This document shows positions 7,795 through 16,437 of a stretch of DNA of 64,000 bases, piece after piece. The stretch is from contig JAHDDU010000003.1 of the NCBI GenBank assembly GCA_020629175.1, positions 67,221-131,220 of the forward strand, given 5' to 3'. The notes below the pieces were generated by a model, which was not told the origin of the DNA, did no database searches, and saw nothing but the letters and a program-made list of their open reading frames with translations. The stretch is from Flavimaricola sp. Lineage in GTDB: Bacteria > Pseudomonadota > Alphaproteobacteria > Rhodobacterales > Rhodobacteraceae. How positions within the stretch are numbered: position 1 is the first letter of the stretch; the number at the start of each line of letters is the position of its first letter. The position numbers and the translations under genes are program-made.

Positions 7795-9036
7795 ATGACG
7801 ACTGCATCCACCCAACGCAATATCACGCTCTATCCGTGGTACCGCTTTTTCAGCGGTTTGGTCTTTTGGCAGTCGATCTGGTTTCTCTACATCCAGAATG
7901 AGCTATCGGCCGCTGCGGCCATCACACTTTACGCGATTTACGATGTGTCAACGACCCTGCTGGAAGTGCCCTCGGGCTATATGTCCGATCGCCTGGGCCG
8001 CAAGCGGACGTTGATTGTCGCAGCCGTTGCAGGTGCGATTGCCGCTGGACTGCAAGCCTATGGCGGCAGCTTTGCGATCTTTGCTTTGGGCAACATCTGC
8101 CTTGGGGTGAGCGCGGCTTTTGTTTCGGGCACCGACAGCGCGCTGCTGTATGAGAGCCTCAATGCCGAGAACCGTGAGACAGAGGTCGAGCGGTGCGAGC
8201 TGGTATCCTGGCGCGTCAGCTTTACCGCGCTCGCGCTCTCCGCTGTTTTGGGTGGTGCGATGTGGTCAATCGACCCGCGCGTGCCCTATATCGCCACAAC
8301 TCTCGCCTTCGCGGCCTGCCTCGTGATCGCGATGCTCTTCGCGGAACCCCCTCATAGCGATACGTCCGCTGCAGATACCTTGGACCCGTACCATCTCAAG
8401 CCCCTGTGGACGGCGCTGAAAACACCCGTTCTGATGTGGCTCTTCGTGCTCAGCCTGCTGATGTATATGTTCAGCCATATTCCATTTGTCTTTGGCCAGC
8501 CTTTCATCCTCGAAGCGCTTGATGGAGTGGGGCTGGCGGCGGATGCCCCCCTGATCAGTGGCGCAGTGACTGCAACGATGATGGGGCTTTCGGTGGTCGT
8601 CTCACTCTTTGCATTGCAGGTACGGTACCGGATTGGCCTTGCTGCAATCCTACTTCTCGCACTTGGCATTCAAGTTGCCTTGATTTCTGCCTTGGCCGTC
8701 AGCAACGCGATCTGGGTCATCGCACTTTTGTTCCTGCGCATGGTGCCAAACTCGCTTTCCGGGCCGTTTATTCTGGCCCGCATTCAACCTATGCTGCCTG
8801 ACGATACCCGGGCGACCTATCTCTCCCTCCAGAGCCTTGCCGGGCGCGCCCTGTTTGCCGCCACCTTGTTTGTATCCGCCACAGCCTCTAGCAACGCTGG
8901 GCTGATGCCCTATTCTGAAATTCAGTCCATTCTGGTTTGGTACGTTGTCGCAGGCGTCATCGCTTTGGCAGGGCTCGCTCTTTGGGCACGAAAACTGCCA
9001 TTGGAGGCGCCACAGTCTACGGCAAGATCCAAATAG
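7795..9036 (+). CDS. MFS transporter
   Basis: A 413-residue membrane protein with about twelve hydrophobic segments. The MFS signature in the first cytoplasmic loop is clear (EVPSGYMSDRLGRKRTL). The N-terminus WYRFFSGLVFWQSIWFLYIQ and the ALLYESL segment resemble the DHA1-like group often annotated as drug or sugar efflux, but the substrate is unknown. It is not a close copy of the MFS protein at 5.3 kb. Its last 20 bp overlap the opposed L,D-transpeptidase gene. Confidence 0.85.
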   Translation: MTTASTQRNITLYPWYRFFSGLVFWQSIWFLYIQNELSAAAAITLYAIYDVSTTLLEVPSGYMSDRLGRKRTLIVAAVAGAIAAGLQAYGGSFAIFALGNICLGVSAAFVSGTDSALLYESLNAENRETEVERCELVSWRVSFTALALSAVLGGAMWSIDPRVPYIATTLAFAACLVIAMLFAEPPHSDTSAADTLDPYHLKPLWTALKTPVLMWLFVLSLLMYMFSHIPFVFGQPFILEALDGVGLAADAPLISGAVTATMMGLSVVVSLFALQVRYRIGLAAILLLALGIQVALISALAVSNAIWVIALLFLRMVPNSLSGPFILARIQPMLPDDTRATYLSLQSLAGRALFAATLFVSATASSNAGLMPYSEIQSILVWYVVAGVIALAGLALWARKLPLEAPQSTARSK

Positions 9037-9517
9037 GCGTGCCCGTCCCCACCATCGAGTAGATGACCTCCATCTCGCTGTTGGACACAGCGATGCACCC
9101 AACAGTCCAATCGCGCTGGCCGATGCGGAATTTTGGCGTCCCGTGGATGAAGATATCTCCCCCCGGTGGCAGGCCCAAGGCGGCAGCGGCGGCCCGGTCG
9201 GCCGCATTGGGATAAGAAATCCCCAAGGACAGGTGAAATTCAGACTCTGGATTGCGCCGATCGATCCAATACTGGCCCTCGGGCGTGCGCCCGTCACCTT
9301 CGACCCGTTTGTGGCCATCGGGCGCAAAGCCAAGCTCGAACGCGTAAGAGGCAAGCACCGTGTCATTGTGGAGCAGATGCATCAGGCGTTGACCCTTGTA
9401 GGCAACAATCGATGTTACCTGTGGGCCATCATAGTCCAGAAACCGCGGGCCGCTGGCACAGGCGGCAAGAACCGAGACTCCGCCCAGCAATATCGCCCGC
9501 CTTGAATGCAATTCCAT
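9017..9517 (-). CDS. L,D-transpeptidase-family lipoprotein (YafK-like)
   Basis: A 166-residue protein. The signal SRRAILLGGVSVLAAC has a twin-arginine-like start and a lipobox (LAAC). The catalytic part has FIHGTPKFR followed by RDWTVGCIAVSN, the W-T-x-G-C form seen in the YafK/DpaA branch, whose E. coli member cleaves Braun lipoprotein from peptidoglycan. Whether this protein makes or breaks crosslinks cannot be told from sequence. It overlaps the MFS gene by 20 bp at the 3' ends. The 72 bp upstream hold no recognisable feature. Confidence 0.87.
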   Translation of the reverse strand: MELHSRRAILLGGVSVLAACASGPRFLDYDGPQVTSIVAYKGQRLMHLLHNDTVLASYAFELGFAPDGHKRVEGDGRTPEGQYWIDRRNPESEFHLSLGISYPNAADRAAAAALGLPPGGDIFIHGTPKFRIGQRDWTVGCIAVSNSEMEVIYSMVGTGTPIWILP

Positions 9518-9589
9518 GCCCGCTGCCTCGTATCATCTTTTGCGCAGAGCTTACTCTATGCCGCCCTCCAAAAACAACGCGGCAGTTCA

Positions 9590-10795
9590 TCACGCCATGG
9601 TGAACGTAGCCACCAGTTCAACGTGGGCCGACCAGCGAAACTGATCAACAACCAGCGGCGGCTGCATAACATACCCCGCTTGAACGAGGCGTTGCGCATC
9701 GCGCGCAAAGGTGACCGGGTTGCAGGACACCATCGCGACAACCGGAACCTTTGCTTCAGCGATTTCGGCAATCTGCGCGTCAGCGCCCGCGCGCGGCGGG
9801 TCGATGACCGCCGCATCAAACCTGCTCAATTCATCCGGCAGCAAGGGTCTGCGAAAGAGGTCTCGCGCCTCGACTGACACTGATTTGAGCCCTTGCGCCT
9901 TGCGCCACCCAGCAGACAGCGCCTCGACCATCTCAGTCTCACCCTCTACCGCATGGACTTCGGCCTGCGCCGCCAAAGGCAAGCTAAAGGTCCCGCAACC
10001 TGAGAAGAGATCGACGATGCGCCGGGCGCCGGTTGTGGCCTGCACCACAGCGCGGGTCAGCACCTCTTGGCCATGATCGGTTGCCTGTAGAAACGCACCC
10101 GGTGGCGGCACGACCCGCGCGGTGCCAAACTGCTGGGCAGGAGGATCGATGGTCGCAATAGGCTCATCGCCGTAGGACAGCCGGGCGAGGTCATGTTCCT
10201 GCGCCAATTGCGCGAGATCAATGCGCAGATCACCGGTCAGCGGTGCGTCGTAGTCAACACGCACATCCGGCCCAGCGAGACTCTGCGTCACGGTAATCCG
10301 AGCCTCGCCTGTGCGCGAACACACCCGCCGCACCAATGCCTCCGCCGCTGGCAGCGCCGCCATCAAAGCGGGCGTCAGCAATTGACACTCTGGTGTCGGC
10401 ACCAAAAGATCTGATCCACGGGCATGAAACCCAATCTGGGCGCCCTTTTTGGTGCGACGACCACTCCAGCTCGCCCGCCTGCGAGACTGGGCGGGGGAGG
10501 TTTCGATCCCTGCAAGGTCCGCTGGCAGGCCCTGCGCGGTCAGAGCCTTGCGAACGATGTCCATCTTCCACTTGGCCACAAAATCGTCCGCCGCGTGCTG
10601 CACCGCACATCCGCCGCAGGTTTTGTAGTGTCTACACGGCGCGGCAACCCTATTCACCGACGGCGTGTCGATCCGGACTGTGCCATCCTCGGCCAGCGTG
10701 ATGTCTTCCCCCGGCAGGACCCTCGGCACGAGCGTGCCATCCGTCGCCCGGCCCATCCCCGTGTGGGTCAGTGCCTCAATCCGCATGGAGGTCAC
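9590..10795 (-). CDS. TrmA/RlmD-family RNA m5U methyltransferase
   Basis: A 401-residue enzyme. It has the iron-sulfur cysteines CRHYKTCGGC at about residues 54-63 with a fourth at PECQLL, SAM motif I (VDLFSGCGTFSLPLA) and the PPRAG motif. The catalytic cysteine is in MVSCNPVTFARD near residue 358. These define the 23S rRNA m5U methyltransferase group (RlmC/RlmD). Which uridine is modified cannot be assigned. The N-terminal TRAM domain is reduced. The start overlaps the ABC exporter stop by 4 nt (ATGA), so it is the third gene of that transcript. Confidence 0.88.
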   Translation of the reverse strand: MTSMRIEALTHTGMGRATDGTLVPRVLPGEDITLAEDGTVRIDTPSVNRVAAPCRHYKTCGGCAVQHAADDFVAKWKMDIVRKALTAQGLPADLAGIETSPAQSRRRASWSGRRTKKGAQIGFHARGSDLLVPTPECQLLTPALMAALPAAEALVRRVCSRTGEARITVTQSLAGPDVRVDYDAPLTGDLRIDLAQLAQEHDLARLSYGDEPIATIDPPAQQFGTARVVPPPGAFLQATDHGQEVLTRAVVQATTGARRIVDLFSGCGTFSLPLAAQAEVHAVEGETEMVEALSAGWRKAQGLKSVSVEARDLFRRPLLPDELSRFDAAVIDPPRAGADAQIAEIAEAKVPVVAMVSCNPVTFARDAQRLVQAGYVMQPPLVVDQFRWSAHVELVATFTMA

Positions 10796-12660
10796 TCAGC
10801 GGCGTCTTGGGTCCGCAGAAATCCGCCAGACTGGCGGTTCCAATAGCGGGCGTAGAGCCCGCCGCGTGCCAACAGATCATCATGGGTTCCCTCTTCGACG
10901 ATGCGTCCGGCATCCAGTACGATGATCCGGTCCATGCTGGCAATCGTCGACAGGCGGTGCGCGATGGCGATCACGGTTTTGCCCTCCATCGCATGGGTGA
11001 GTGCCGACTGGATTGACGCTTCTACTTCGGAATCAAGCGCGGAGGTCGCTTCGTCCAAAACCAGAATTGGCGCATCCTTTAACAACGCGCGCGCAAGGGC
11101 GATCCGCTGCCGCTGGCCGCCTGACAATTTAACGCCGCGCTCGCCCAGAAAGGCGTCATACCCTTCACGCCCTTTGAAATCGCGGAGGTCCTGAATGAAC
11201 CCGTGCGCCTCGGCCTTTTGGGATGCCGCGAGCAACTCTTCTTCAGTGGCGTCTGGTCGGCCATAGGCGATGTTGTCACGCGCGGTCCGGTTGAACATCG
11301 CCGTTTCCTGACTGACCATGCCAATATGGCTGCGCAGACTCTCTTGTGTGACAGCACTGATGTCGGTGCCATCCACCAGAATGCGACCGGATTCAGTGTC
11401 GTAGAGTCGCAACAGCAGGTTCACAAAGGTCGACTTTCCCGCGCCAGAGGCCCCGACGATCCCCAGCTTCTCTCCCGGGCTGATCGAAAGGTTGATCCGG
11501 TCAATGCCTCCGGTGTCCCCGCCGTAGGCAAAGCTTACGTCCTGAAACTCAATCCCGGCCTGGGTGATTTGCAAATCCTGCGCACCGGTTTGATCGACCA
11601 GCGTATGACGCGGTGTGAGCGTGCGCATGCCGTCTTCAACTTCGCCCACGTGGCTGTAGATCGCCATGAGCGTGAAACTGACCCAGCCCGTCATTTGGGC
11701 CAAGCGAATGGACACAGCACCCACAGCGGCAATCTCGCCCGGAGTGACAATCGCTGGACCAATCCAAAGCGCAGAGCCGACCATCCCAAGCGGCAGCAAC
11801 CCTGCCAAAAAGATCAGACCGATGCGGAAGGCTGTCGAGACCTCCCCAAAGGAAAGGGCCGTGCCACGCAGCTCTTCCATGGCACTCAACGCGGCGCGAT
11901 CTTCATGCGCAGAACCTGCAAAGAGCTTGACCGTTTTGACATTGGTGATCGTATCCACAACTTGCCCTGACACCATCGCCTGCGCCGCCGCGCGTCTCTT
12001 GGATCGGGACCTGATCTTGGGCAGCATCAACCGCAAAAACAGCGCATAGGTCGCAAACCACGCAAGCAAGACTGCAAGCAACCGGCCATCAATGGCCAAC
12101 AGCATGATCCCAGCACCAGCAACCGAGGCGAGCGCAAAGGCAATCGCGTTCACCGTTTCGACAACGATTTCGGTCATGGACCGCGCCGTCTGCATCTGCT
12201 TTTGCGCGATACGCCCGGCAAAATCGTTGTCAAAGAATGTGACCGCTTGTCCCATCGTCCAGCGGTGCATCCGCGCCAATACCAGCTTGAACACATTCGG
12301 CCCAATCATCACCGATTGTGTGATTGCCAGGGCCCCGAAAAGGAACGGCCGAAAGACCAAGAGAAGGAAAATCGCCGCGATAAACACCCCGGAATTGTCG
12401 GCCCAAACGCCGATCTCTGCTGGTGCGGATGCAGCATCTACAACGCGGCCCAAAAGATACATCGCCAGAACCTCAGTCATGCCTGAGATGATCGAGACGA
12501 AGGTCGCCCCAAGGATGACAATCCAGCTTCCCGTCAGGCACCAGCGCATGAACGCGAAGAGATCGGTCGGGGGTGGTCCTTCGGCCGCGCGTTCGGTGTC
12601 GATCTGATTGCCTGCAAGCTGGATCAGATCGACAAATCTGCTGCGGAGTGTGTTGATCAT
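10792..12660 (-). CDS. ABC exporter half-transporter, subunit 2
   Basis: A 622-residue fused permease-ATPase. Six transmembrane segments occupy roughly residues 45-335. The ATPase follows with Walker A GASGAGKST, Q-loop, signature LSGGQRQR, Walker B ILVLDEATSALD with the catalytic glutamate, and a switch histidine in AIAHRLS. It pairs with the homologous upstream gene (4-nt overlap), giving a probable heterodimer of the MdlAB/MsbA class. Both nucleotide-binding domains look canonical, unlike exporters with one degenerate site. The substrate is unknown. Confidence 0.9.
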   Translation of the reverse strand: MINTLRSRFVDLIQLAGNQIDTERAAEGPPPTDLFAFMRWCLTGSWIVILGATFVSIISGMTEVLAMYLLGRVVDAASAPAEIGVWADNSGVFIAAIFLLLVFRPFLFGALAITQSVMIGPNVFKLVLARMHRWTMGQAVTFFDNDFAGRIAQKQMQTARSMTEIVVETVNAIAFALASVAGAGIMLLAIDGRLLAVLLAWFATYALFLRLMLPKIRSRSKRRAAAQAMVSGQVVDTITNVKTVKLFAGSAHEDRAALSAMEELRGTALSFGEVSTAFRIGLIFLAGLLPLGMVGSALWIGPAIVTPGEIAAVGAVSIRLAQMTGWVSFTLMAIYSHVGEVEDGMRTLTPRHTLVDQTGAQDLQITQAGIEFQDVSFAYGGDTGGIDRINLSISPGEKLGIVGASGAGKSTFVNLLLRLYDTESGRILVDGTDISAVTQESLRSHIGMVSQETAMFNRTARDNIAYGRPDATEEELLAASQKAEAHGFIQDLRDFKGREGYDAFLGERGVKLSGGQRQRIALARALLKDAPILVLDEATSALDSEVEASIQSALTHAMEGKTVIAIAHRLSTIASMDRIIVLDAGRIVEEGTHDDLLARGGLYARYWNRQSGGFLRTQDAAE

Positions 12661-14504
12661 TCTTTGGTCTCCGCGTCTGCCCCGATGAAGCCGCCTGATT
12701 GGCGCTGCCAGTATTTTGCATAGGTGCCGTCCTGCGCCAAAAGCGCGTCGTGACTCCCATCCTCGATGATCCGGCCGTTCTCCATCACGATGATCCTGTC
12801 CATCGCGGCAATCGTCGACAGACGGTGCGCAATGGCGATCACGGTTTTGCCCTGCATCATTCCGTAGAGCGTTGATTGAATGGCCGCCTCTACTTCTGAA
12901 TCTAGGGCGGAGGTTGCCTCATCCAAGAGGAGGATCGGCGCATCTTTCAGGATAACCCGCGCGAGCGAGATCCGCTGACGTTGGCCGCCCGAAAGCTTGA
13001 CGCCCCGCTCACCCACTTTGGCCGCATAGCCAGCATTACCTTCGCTGTCTTCCAGCGTCTGGATGAAGTCATGCGCCTCGGCCTTTTTGGCAGCGTCGAT
13101 CATCTCAGCCTCAGATGCTGCGGGATTGCCGTACAGGATATTCTCGCGCACGGACCTGTGCAGAAGGGCGGAGTCCTGTTGCACCATCCCGATATGCCGC
13201 CGCAGGCTGTCCTGCGTGAGGGTTGAGATTGGCTGGCCATCAATCGCAATCGTCCCCGTCTCGGCATCGTAGAACCGCAAGAGCAGTTTGACCAAAGTCG
13301 ATTTCCCCGCACCCGAGGCGCCGATTAGCCCGACCTTTTGGCCCGCCGGAATAGTTAGATTGATGTTATCCAAACCACCCGTGGTTTTCCCATAGTGATG
13401 GCTCAGGCCAGAAATGGCGACCTCACCCCTGTTGAACACCAATGGCTTTGCTGCCTTGGCATCAACCAAGGCAATCGGTTGAGCGATGGTTTGCATGCCT
13501 TCAGAGACGACGCCAAGCTCGCGGAAGAAGTTGGTGATCGCCCACATGATCCAGCCCGACATCGCATTGAGCCGCAGCGCCATGGCAGAGGCCGCCGCCA
13601 CAATACCCACAGTGGCTGTGGCGCCCATCCACAGATAAATGGCCAGACCGACCACACCGACGATAAGCACGCCGTTCAACAACATCAGGCCAATATCCAT
13701 GATCGTGTACAACCGCATCTCGACCTGAAAGGTCTTGCGCGAGTGCTCAATCGCCTCTTTGGCATAGTCCAATTCCCGGTCGTGATGCGCAAACATCTTG
13801 ACCGAGTGGATGTTGGTATAGCTGTCAACGACCCGCCCCGTCACTGCAGAACGCGCGTCGGACGCGGCCTCTGACGCGGGACCAATCCGTTTGACGACCC
13901 AGCGCAGCAGAACCAGATACGGCACCAGCCAGATCAGCATCGGAATGATCAGCCGCGGGTCCGCATCACCCAACAGGATCGCCGCGCCGATCAGATAGGC
14001 GATGGCAAAGGTGATCGCGTCAAAAAGCTGGAACACAACTTCACCGGCGGCAGGCGGTGTTTGCATAATCCGGTTCGCGATGCGGCCAGCAAAGTCATTC
14101 TCAAACCAGCCGACGGACTGACGCAACACGTGCTTGTGCGCGCGCCACCGGACCAGCGTTCCAAAGTTTGGCAGGATCGAATTGTTGAGCCAGGCCACCT
14201 GAACGATGTGCAAAAGCGGCCTAAGCGTCAGGATGAACACACCAACAAGAATGATCTCGAGCCCGTGACGAGCCCAAACATCATCCGGCTCCCCACTTCC
14301 CAACAAGTCCACCAATCGGCCCATATAAAAGATCAGCCAAACTTCCAGCGCCGCAATCACGACAGACCCAATGGCCGTCAGAATGAAAACGGTTTTGAAC
14401 GGCTGCGAAAACCCGAGAAGGAACGGCAACAGCTTGTTAGGCGGCGTGTCCGTCTCTGCATAATCGCAAAAAGGGTCAATTAAATTTTCGAAGTACCGAA
14501 ACAT
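12657..14504 (-). CDS. ABC exporter half-transporter, subunit 1
   Basis: A 615-residue fused permease-ATPase homologous to the next gene. Transmembrane segments lie between about residues 35 and 325. The ATPase has Walker A GASGAGKST, signature LSGGQRQR, Walker B ILLLDEATSALD and the H-loop AIAHRLS. The start ATG at 14504 has a Shine-Dalgarno GGAG at 14515-14512 that is part of a small hairpin (14510-14526). Upstream lies an unusual structured leader with a possible leader peptide, so translation of this operon may be conditionally controlled. Confidence 0.9.
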   Translation of the reverse strand: MFRYFENLIDPFCDYAETDTPPNKLLPFLLGFSQPFKTVFILTAIGSVVIAALEVWLIFYMGRLVDLLGSGEPDDVWARHGLEIILVGVFILTLRPLLHIVQVAWLNNSILPNFGTLVRWRAHKHVLRQSVGWFENDFAGRIANRIMQTPPAAGEVVFQLFDAITFAIAYLIGAAILLGDADPRLIIPMLIWLVPYLVLLRWVVKRIGPASEAASDARSAVTGRVVDSYTNIHSVKMFAHHDRELDYAKEAIEHSRKTFQVEMRLYTIMDIGLMLLNGVLIVGVVGLAIYLWMGATATVGIVAAASAMALRLNAMSGWIMWAITNFFRELGVVSEGMQTIAQPIALVDAKAAKPLVFNRGEVAISGLSHHYGKTTGGLDNINLTIPAGQKVGLIGASGAGKSTLVKLLLRFYDAETGTIAIDGQPISTLTQDSLRRHIGMVQQDSALLHRSVRENILYGNPAASEAEMIDAAKKAEAHDFIQTLEDSEGNAGYAAKVGERGVKLSGGQRQRISLARVILKDAPILLLDEATSALDSEVEAAIQSTLYGMMQGKTVIAIAHRLSTIAAMDRIIVMENGRIIEDGSHDALLAQDGTYAKYWQRQSGGFIGADAETKE

Positions 14505-14509
14505 AGGAG

Positions 14510-14526
14510 CGCTCCATCATTGAGCG
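14510..14526 (-). promoter_or_regulatory. Shine-Dalgarno-masking hairpin of ABC exporter
   Basis: On the minus strand CGCTC (14526-14522), a 7-nt loop, then GAGCG (14514-14510). The second arm contains GAG of the GGAG ribosome binding site, 7 nt before the exporter ATG. GGAGCGCTCC at 14506-14515 is also a perfect palindrome. The position suits an expression platform that hides the ribosome binding site. No function is proven. Confidence 0.45.
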
Positions 14527-14532
14527 TAAAAT

Positions 14533-14621
14533 CGTAGTAGGTGAATTGGCGGTTGACGGACCGCCCAACGGGATCGGTCTGGTCAAACCAGCGGTCGATG
14601 CATCCCGTTATTCATACTACG
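14533..14621 (-). promoter_or_regulatory. structured leader RNA (three-way junction), unidentified
   Basis: Between cca and the exporter genes, 89 nt fold almost completely. P1 pairs 14533-14539 with 14615-14621 and 14542-14546 with 14610-14614 (12 bp, GG bulge). P2 pairs 14548-14553 with 14560-14565 (6-nt loop). P3 pairs 14567-14574 with 14602-14609 (8 bp) and contains an inner 5-bp hairpin 14579-14583/14587-14591. The orientation is inferred from the downstream exporter gene. I could not match it to TPP, SAM, c-di-GMP, fluoride or guanidine riboswitches. Confidence 0.5.
14583..14615 (-). CDS. possible leader peptide MNNGMHRPLV
   Basis: A 10-codon ORF (ATG at 14615, TGA ending at 14583) preceded at 7 nt by a strong ribosome binding site AAGAGGAG (14630-14623). 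It overlaps the 5' arms of P1 and P3 of the structured leader, so translation would unfold that structure. It lies between the cca stop (14666) and the exporter start (14504). This is the layout of a translation-attenuation leader peptide, but its short length makes chance possible. Confidence 0.35.
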   Translation of the reverse strand: MNNGMHRPLV

Positions 14622-14665
14622 TCTCCTCTTTGGTGAGGGTTTGGTACCGCAACCTTTCCGGGAAG

Positions 14666-15841
14666 TCACCCCCCCAATTCACCGGCAGCGGCAATCAACT
14701 CGTCTTTGCTTTGTGTAAATCCGCTGTCGATCCATCGGCGCTGCAAATCCGCCAGCTTGGCTCCTAGGAGGGGACCCTGAAATTCGGGCATAAGGTCTTT
14801 GGCCTTCAAAGGAAAAACCTGCTCGGCCCCGAAATGAGCCTCAACCTGTTCGGCTTCGGTCATCTCACGCTCAAACGCGGCAGCGCGCAAAGCGAGGATG
14901 TCGATGGCCGTCTCTGCCCCTTCACGGTAGCCCAACTCACCAGCTGTACTTGTGGCATGCAGGCCAGAGACAAGCCGCGTCAGCTGGCCCGCATCCGCCT
15001 TACTCAGCCGCAGGGTATCAGCCACATCTTCGCCGCCAAGTGCTGCCAAGCGGCGGAGCCAGGACGGCGCAAGACGTGCTGCTTCCTCAACATGGATGAG
15101 GACGGTCAAAAGTCCCGTACCTGCGCCGGGCATCAACCGCATCAATACACCGCTCGCCCGCATCGCGGCCAAGGCTGGCGCCGGATCAGCCACGTCCAGC
15201 AGCTTGCGCATCTCTGCGCCAATCCGTTCAGCCGACACATGATCCAATCCGTCGAGCCCCGCCGCACAGGCGGCGAGCCCTTCTGGATCAATCCCACCTT
15301 CTGGATCACCGCATTGGGCATAAAATCGAAAGAACCGAAGAATGCGCAAATAATCTTCGGCTATGCGTTCCTCAGGATCGCCAATGAAACGCACCCGACG
15401 GGCGCGCAAATCATCCAGCCCGCCCAGAGGGTCCACGACTGTCCCGTCCGGCAAGGCGTAGAGCGCATTCATCGTCAGATCACGGCGCGCCGCATCCACG
15501 GCAATGTCATCCGAAAACGCCACGGTCGCGCGTCGTCCATCTGTCGAGACATCCTCGCGCAAGGTCGTGATCTCAAACGGCTTGCCACCCGCAACGAGCG
15601 TGACCGTTCCGTGATCAATGCCCGTAGGCACGCTTTTCACTCCGGCGTTTGCGGCAAGTTCAATAACGGCCTCTGGCCTCGCGTTTGTCGTGATATCAAT
15701 GTCTGCGCTGTCCCTGCTCATCAGAGCATCGCGCACACAACCGCCTACAAACCAGGCGTTGTACCCCGCATCTGTCAGCAACGTGCAAACGGCCTGCGTG
15801 TCAGGATCCATCAGCCAATCAGCGGTCAATGTGGTGTTCAA
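14666..15841 (-). CDS. cca: CCA tRNA nucleotidyltransferase
   Basis: A class II polymerase-beta-type enzyme of 391 residues that adds or repairs the tRNA 3' CCA end. The active-site region WFVGGCVRDALMSRDSADIDI carries the G-G-x-V-R-D and D-x-D motifs. The RRDLTMNALYA and EDYLRILRFFRF segments are also present. The start is placed at TTG 15841, with GAGAGGA about 8 nt upstream and a TTGA overlap with the Nudix stop. ATG 15811 is the alternative. A longer frame reaching 15946 lies within the Nudix gene and is rejected. Confidence 0.93.
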   Translation of the reverse strand: MNTTLTADWLMDPDTQAVCTLLTDAGYNAWFVGGCVRDALMSRDSADIDITTNARPEAVIELAANAGVKSVPTGIDHGTVTLVAGGKPFEITTLREDVSTDGRRATVAFSDDIAVDAARRDLTMNALYALPDGTVVDPLGGLDDLRARRVRFIGDPEERIAEDYLRILRFFRFYAQCGDPEGGIDPEGLAACAAGLDGLDHVSAERIGAEMRKLLDVADPAPALAAMRASGVLMRLMPGAGTGLLTVLIHVEEAARLAPSWLRRLAALGGEDVADTLRLSKADAGQLTRLVSGLHATSTAGELGYREGAETAIDILALRAAAFEREMTEAEQVEAHFGAEQVFPLKAKDLMPEFQGPLLGAKLADLQRRWIDSGFTQSKDELIAAAGELGG

Positions 15842-16437
15842 GAGGCAATCCTCTCTGCCAAAGTGTGCAAAATACGAGCGGTGGCCCCCCAAATATAATA
15901 GGGCCCATAAGGAACAGTGTAATACATCCGGCGGTGCCCTTGCCACATCCGTCCTTCGGTCTGGAAATTTCGCAAGTCGAGGACATGCGACAGAGGCACC
16001 CTAAAAATCTCTGAAACTTCGCCCGGCTCCGGCCGCTCATCAAAAGGTGCGGCCACCAAACCCACGGTCGAGACAACGGAATAGCGAGTGACCGTCTCAT
16101 GCGGCTCAAGGGTGCCAATGACCTTCACCTGCGAACGCGGCAGGCCGATCTCTTCCTCCGCTTCGCGCAAGGCTGCGTCAGTTGCATCCGTGTCGCCATC
16201 ATCCTGCCGGCCTCCGGGAAAGGCGATCTGGCCGGGATGATTTTTGAGATGCGCCGCACGTTTCGTCAGGATGATCTGCGGCTCATCCTGCGTGACATCA
16301 ACGGCCATCAAGACGCCAGCGGGCTTGAGCACTCGGCCCGCGGGCAATGCGATATCTGGATGAAGATCAAAATCAGAAGACCCCGGACCTGCTTGGTCCA
16401 GGGCCCTCTGCAAGTCTGACAGATCAGGCTTCGGCAT
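15838..16437 (-). CDS. Nudix hydrolase, CoA-pyrophosphatase-like
   Basis: A 199-residue protein from ATG 16437 (14-nt overlap with hslO). In-frame starts at 16446 and 16497 are further inside hslO. A Nudix box begins at FPGGRQDDGD and ends REAEEEIGL. The preceding LTKRAAHLKNHPGQIAFPGG stretch is the signature of the CoA diphosphatase subgroup (NudL/YeaB). It would hydrolyse CoA or related diphosphates. It sits between hslO and cca in one leftward transcript with overlapping ends. Confidence 0.88.
   Translation of the reverse strand: MPKPDLSDLQRALDQAGPGSSDFDLHPDIALPAGRVLKPAGVLMAVDVTQDEPQIILTKRAAHLKNHPGQIAFPGGRQDDGDTDATDAALREAEEEIGLPRSQVKVIGTLEPHETVTRYSVVSTVGLVAAPFDERPEPGEVSEIFRVPLSHVLDLRNFQTEGRMWQGHRRMYYTVPYGPYYIWGATARILHTLAERIAS

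Noticed and set aside
14501-14520. Second small ORF starting ATGATGGAG before the exporter
   Set aside because: No ribosome binding site and it overlaps the exporter start in another frame.
14571-14601. Resemblance of TCTGGTCAAACCAGCG to the TPP riboswitch 3' half
   Set aside because: It lies on the plus strand, facing an antisense region, and the second conserved TPP block (CUGAGA) is missing.
14834-15898. 354-residue plus-strand ORF
   Set aside because: Antisense shadow of cca, whose motifs are intact; no domain recognised in the plus-strand translation.
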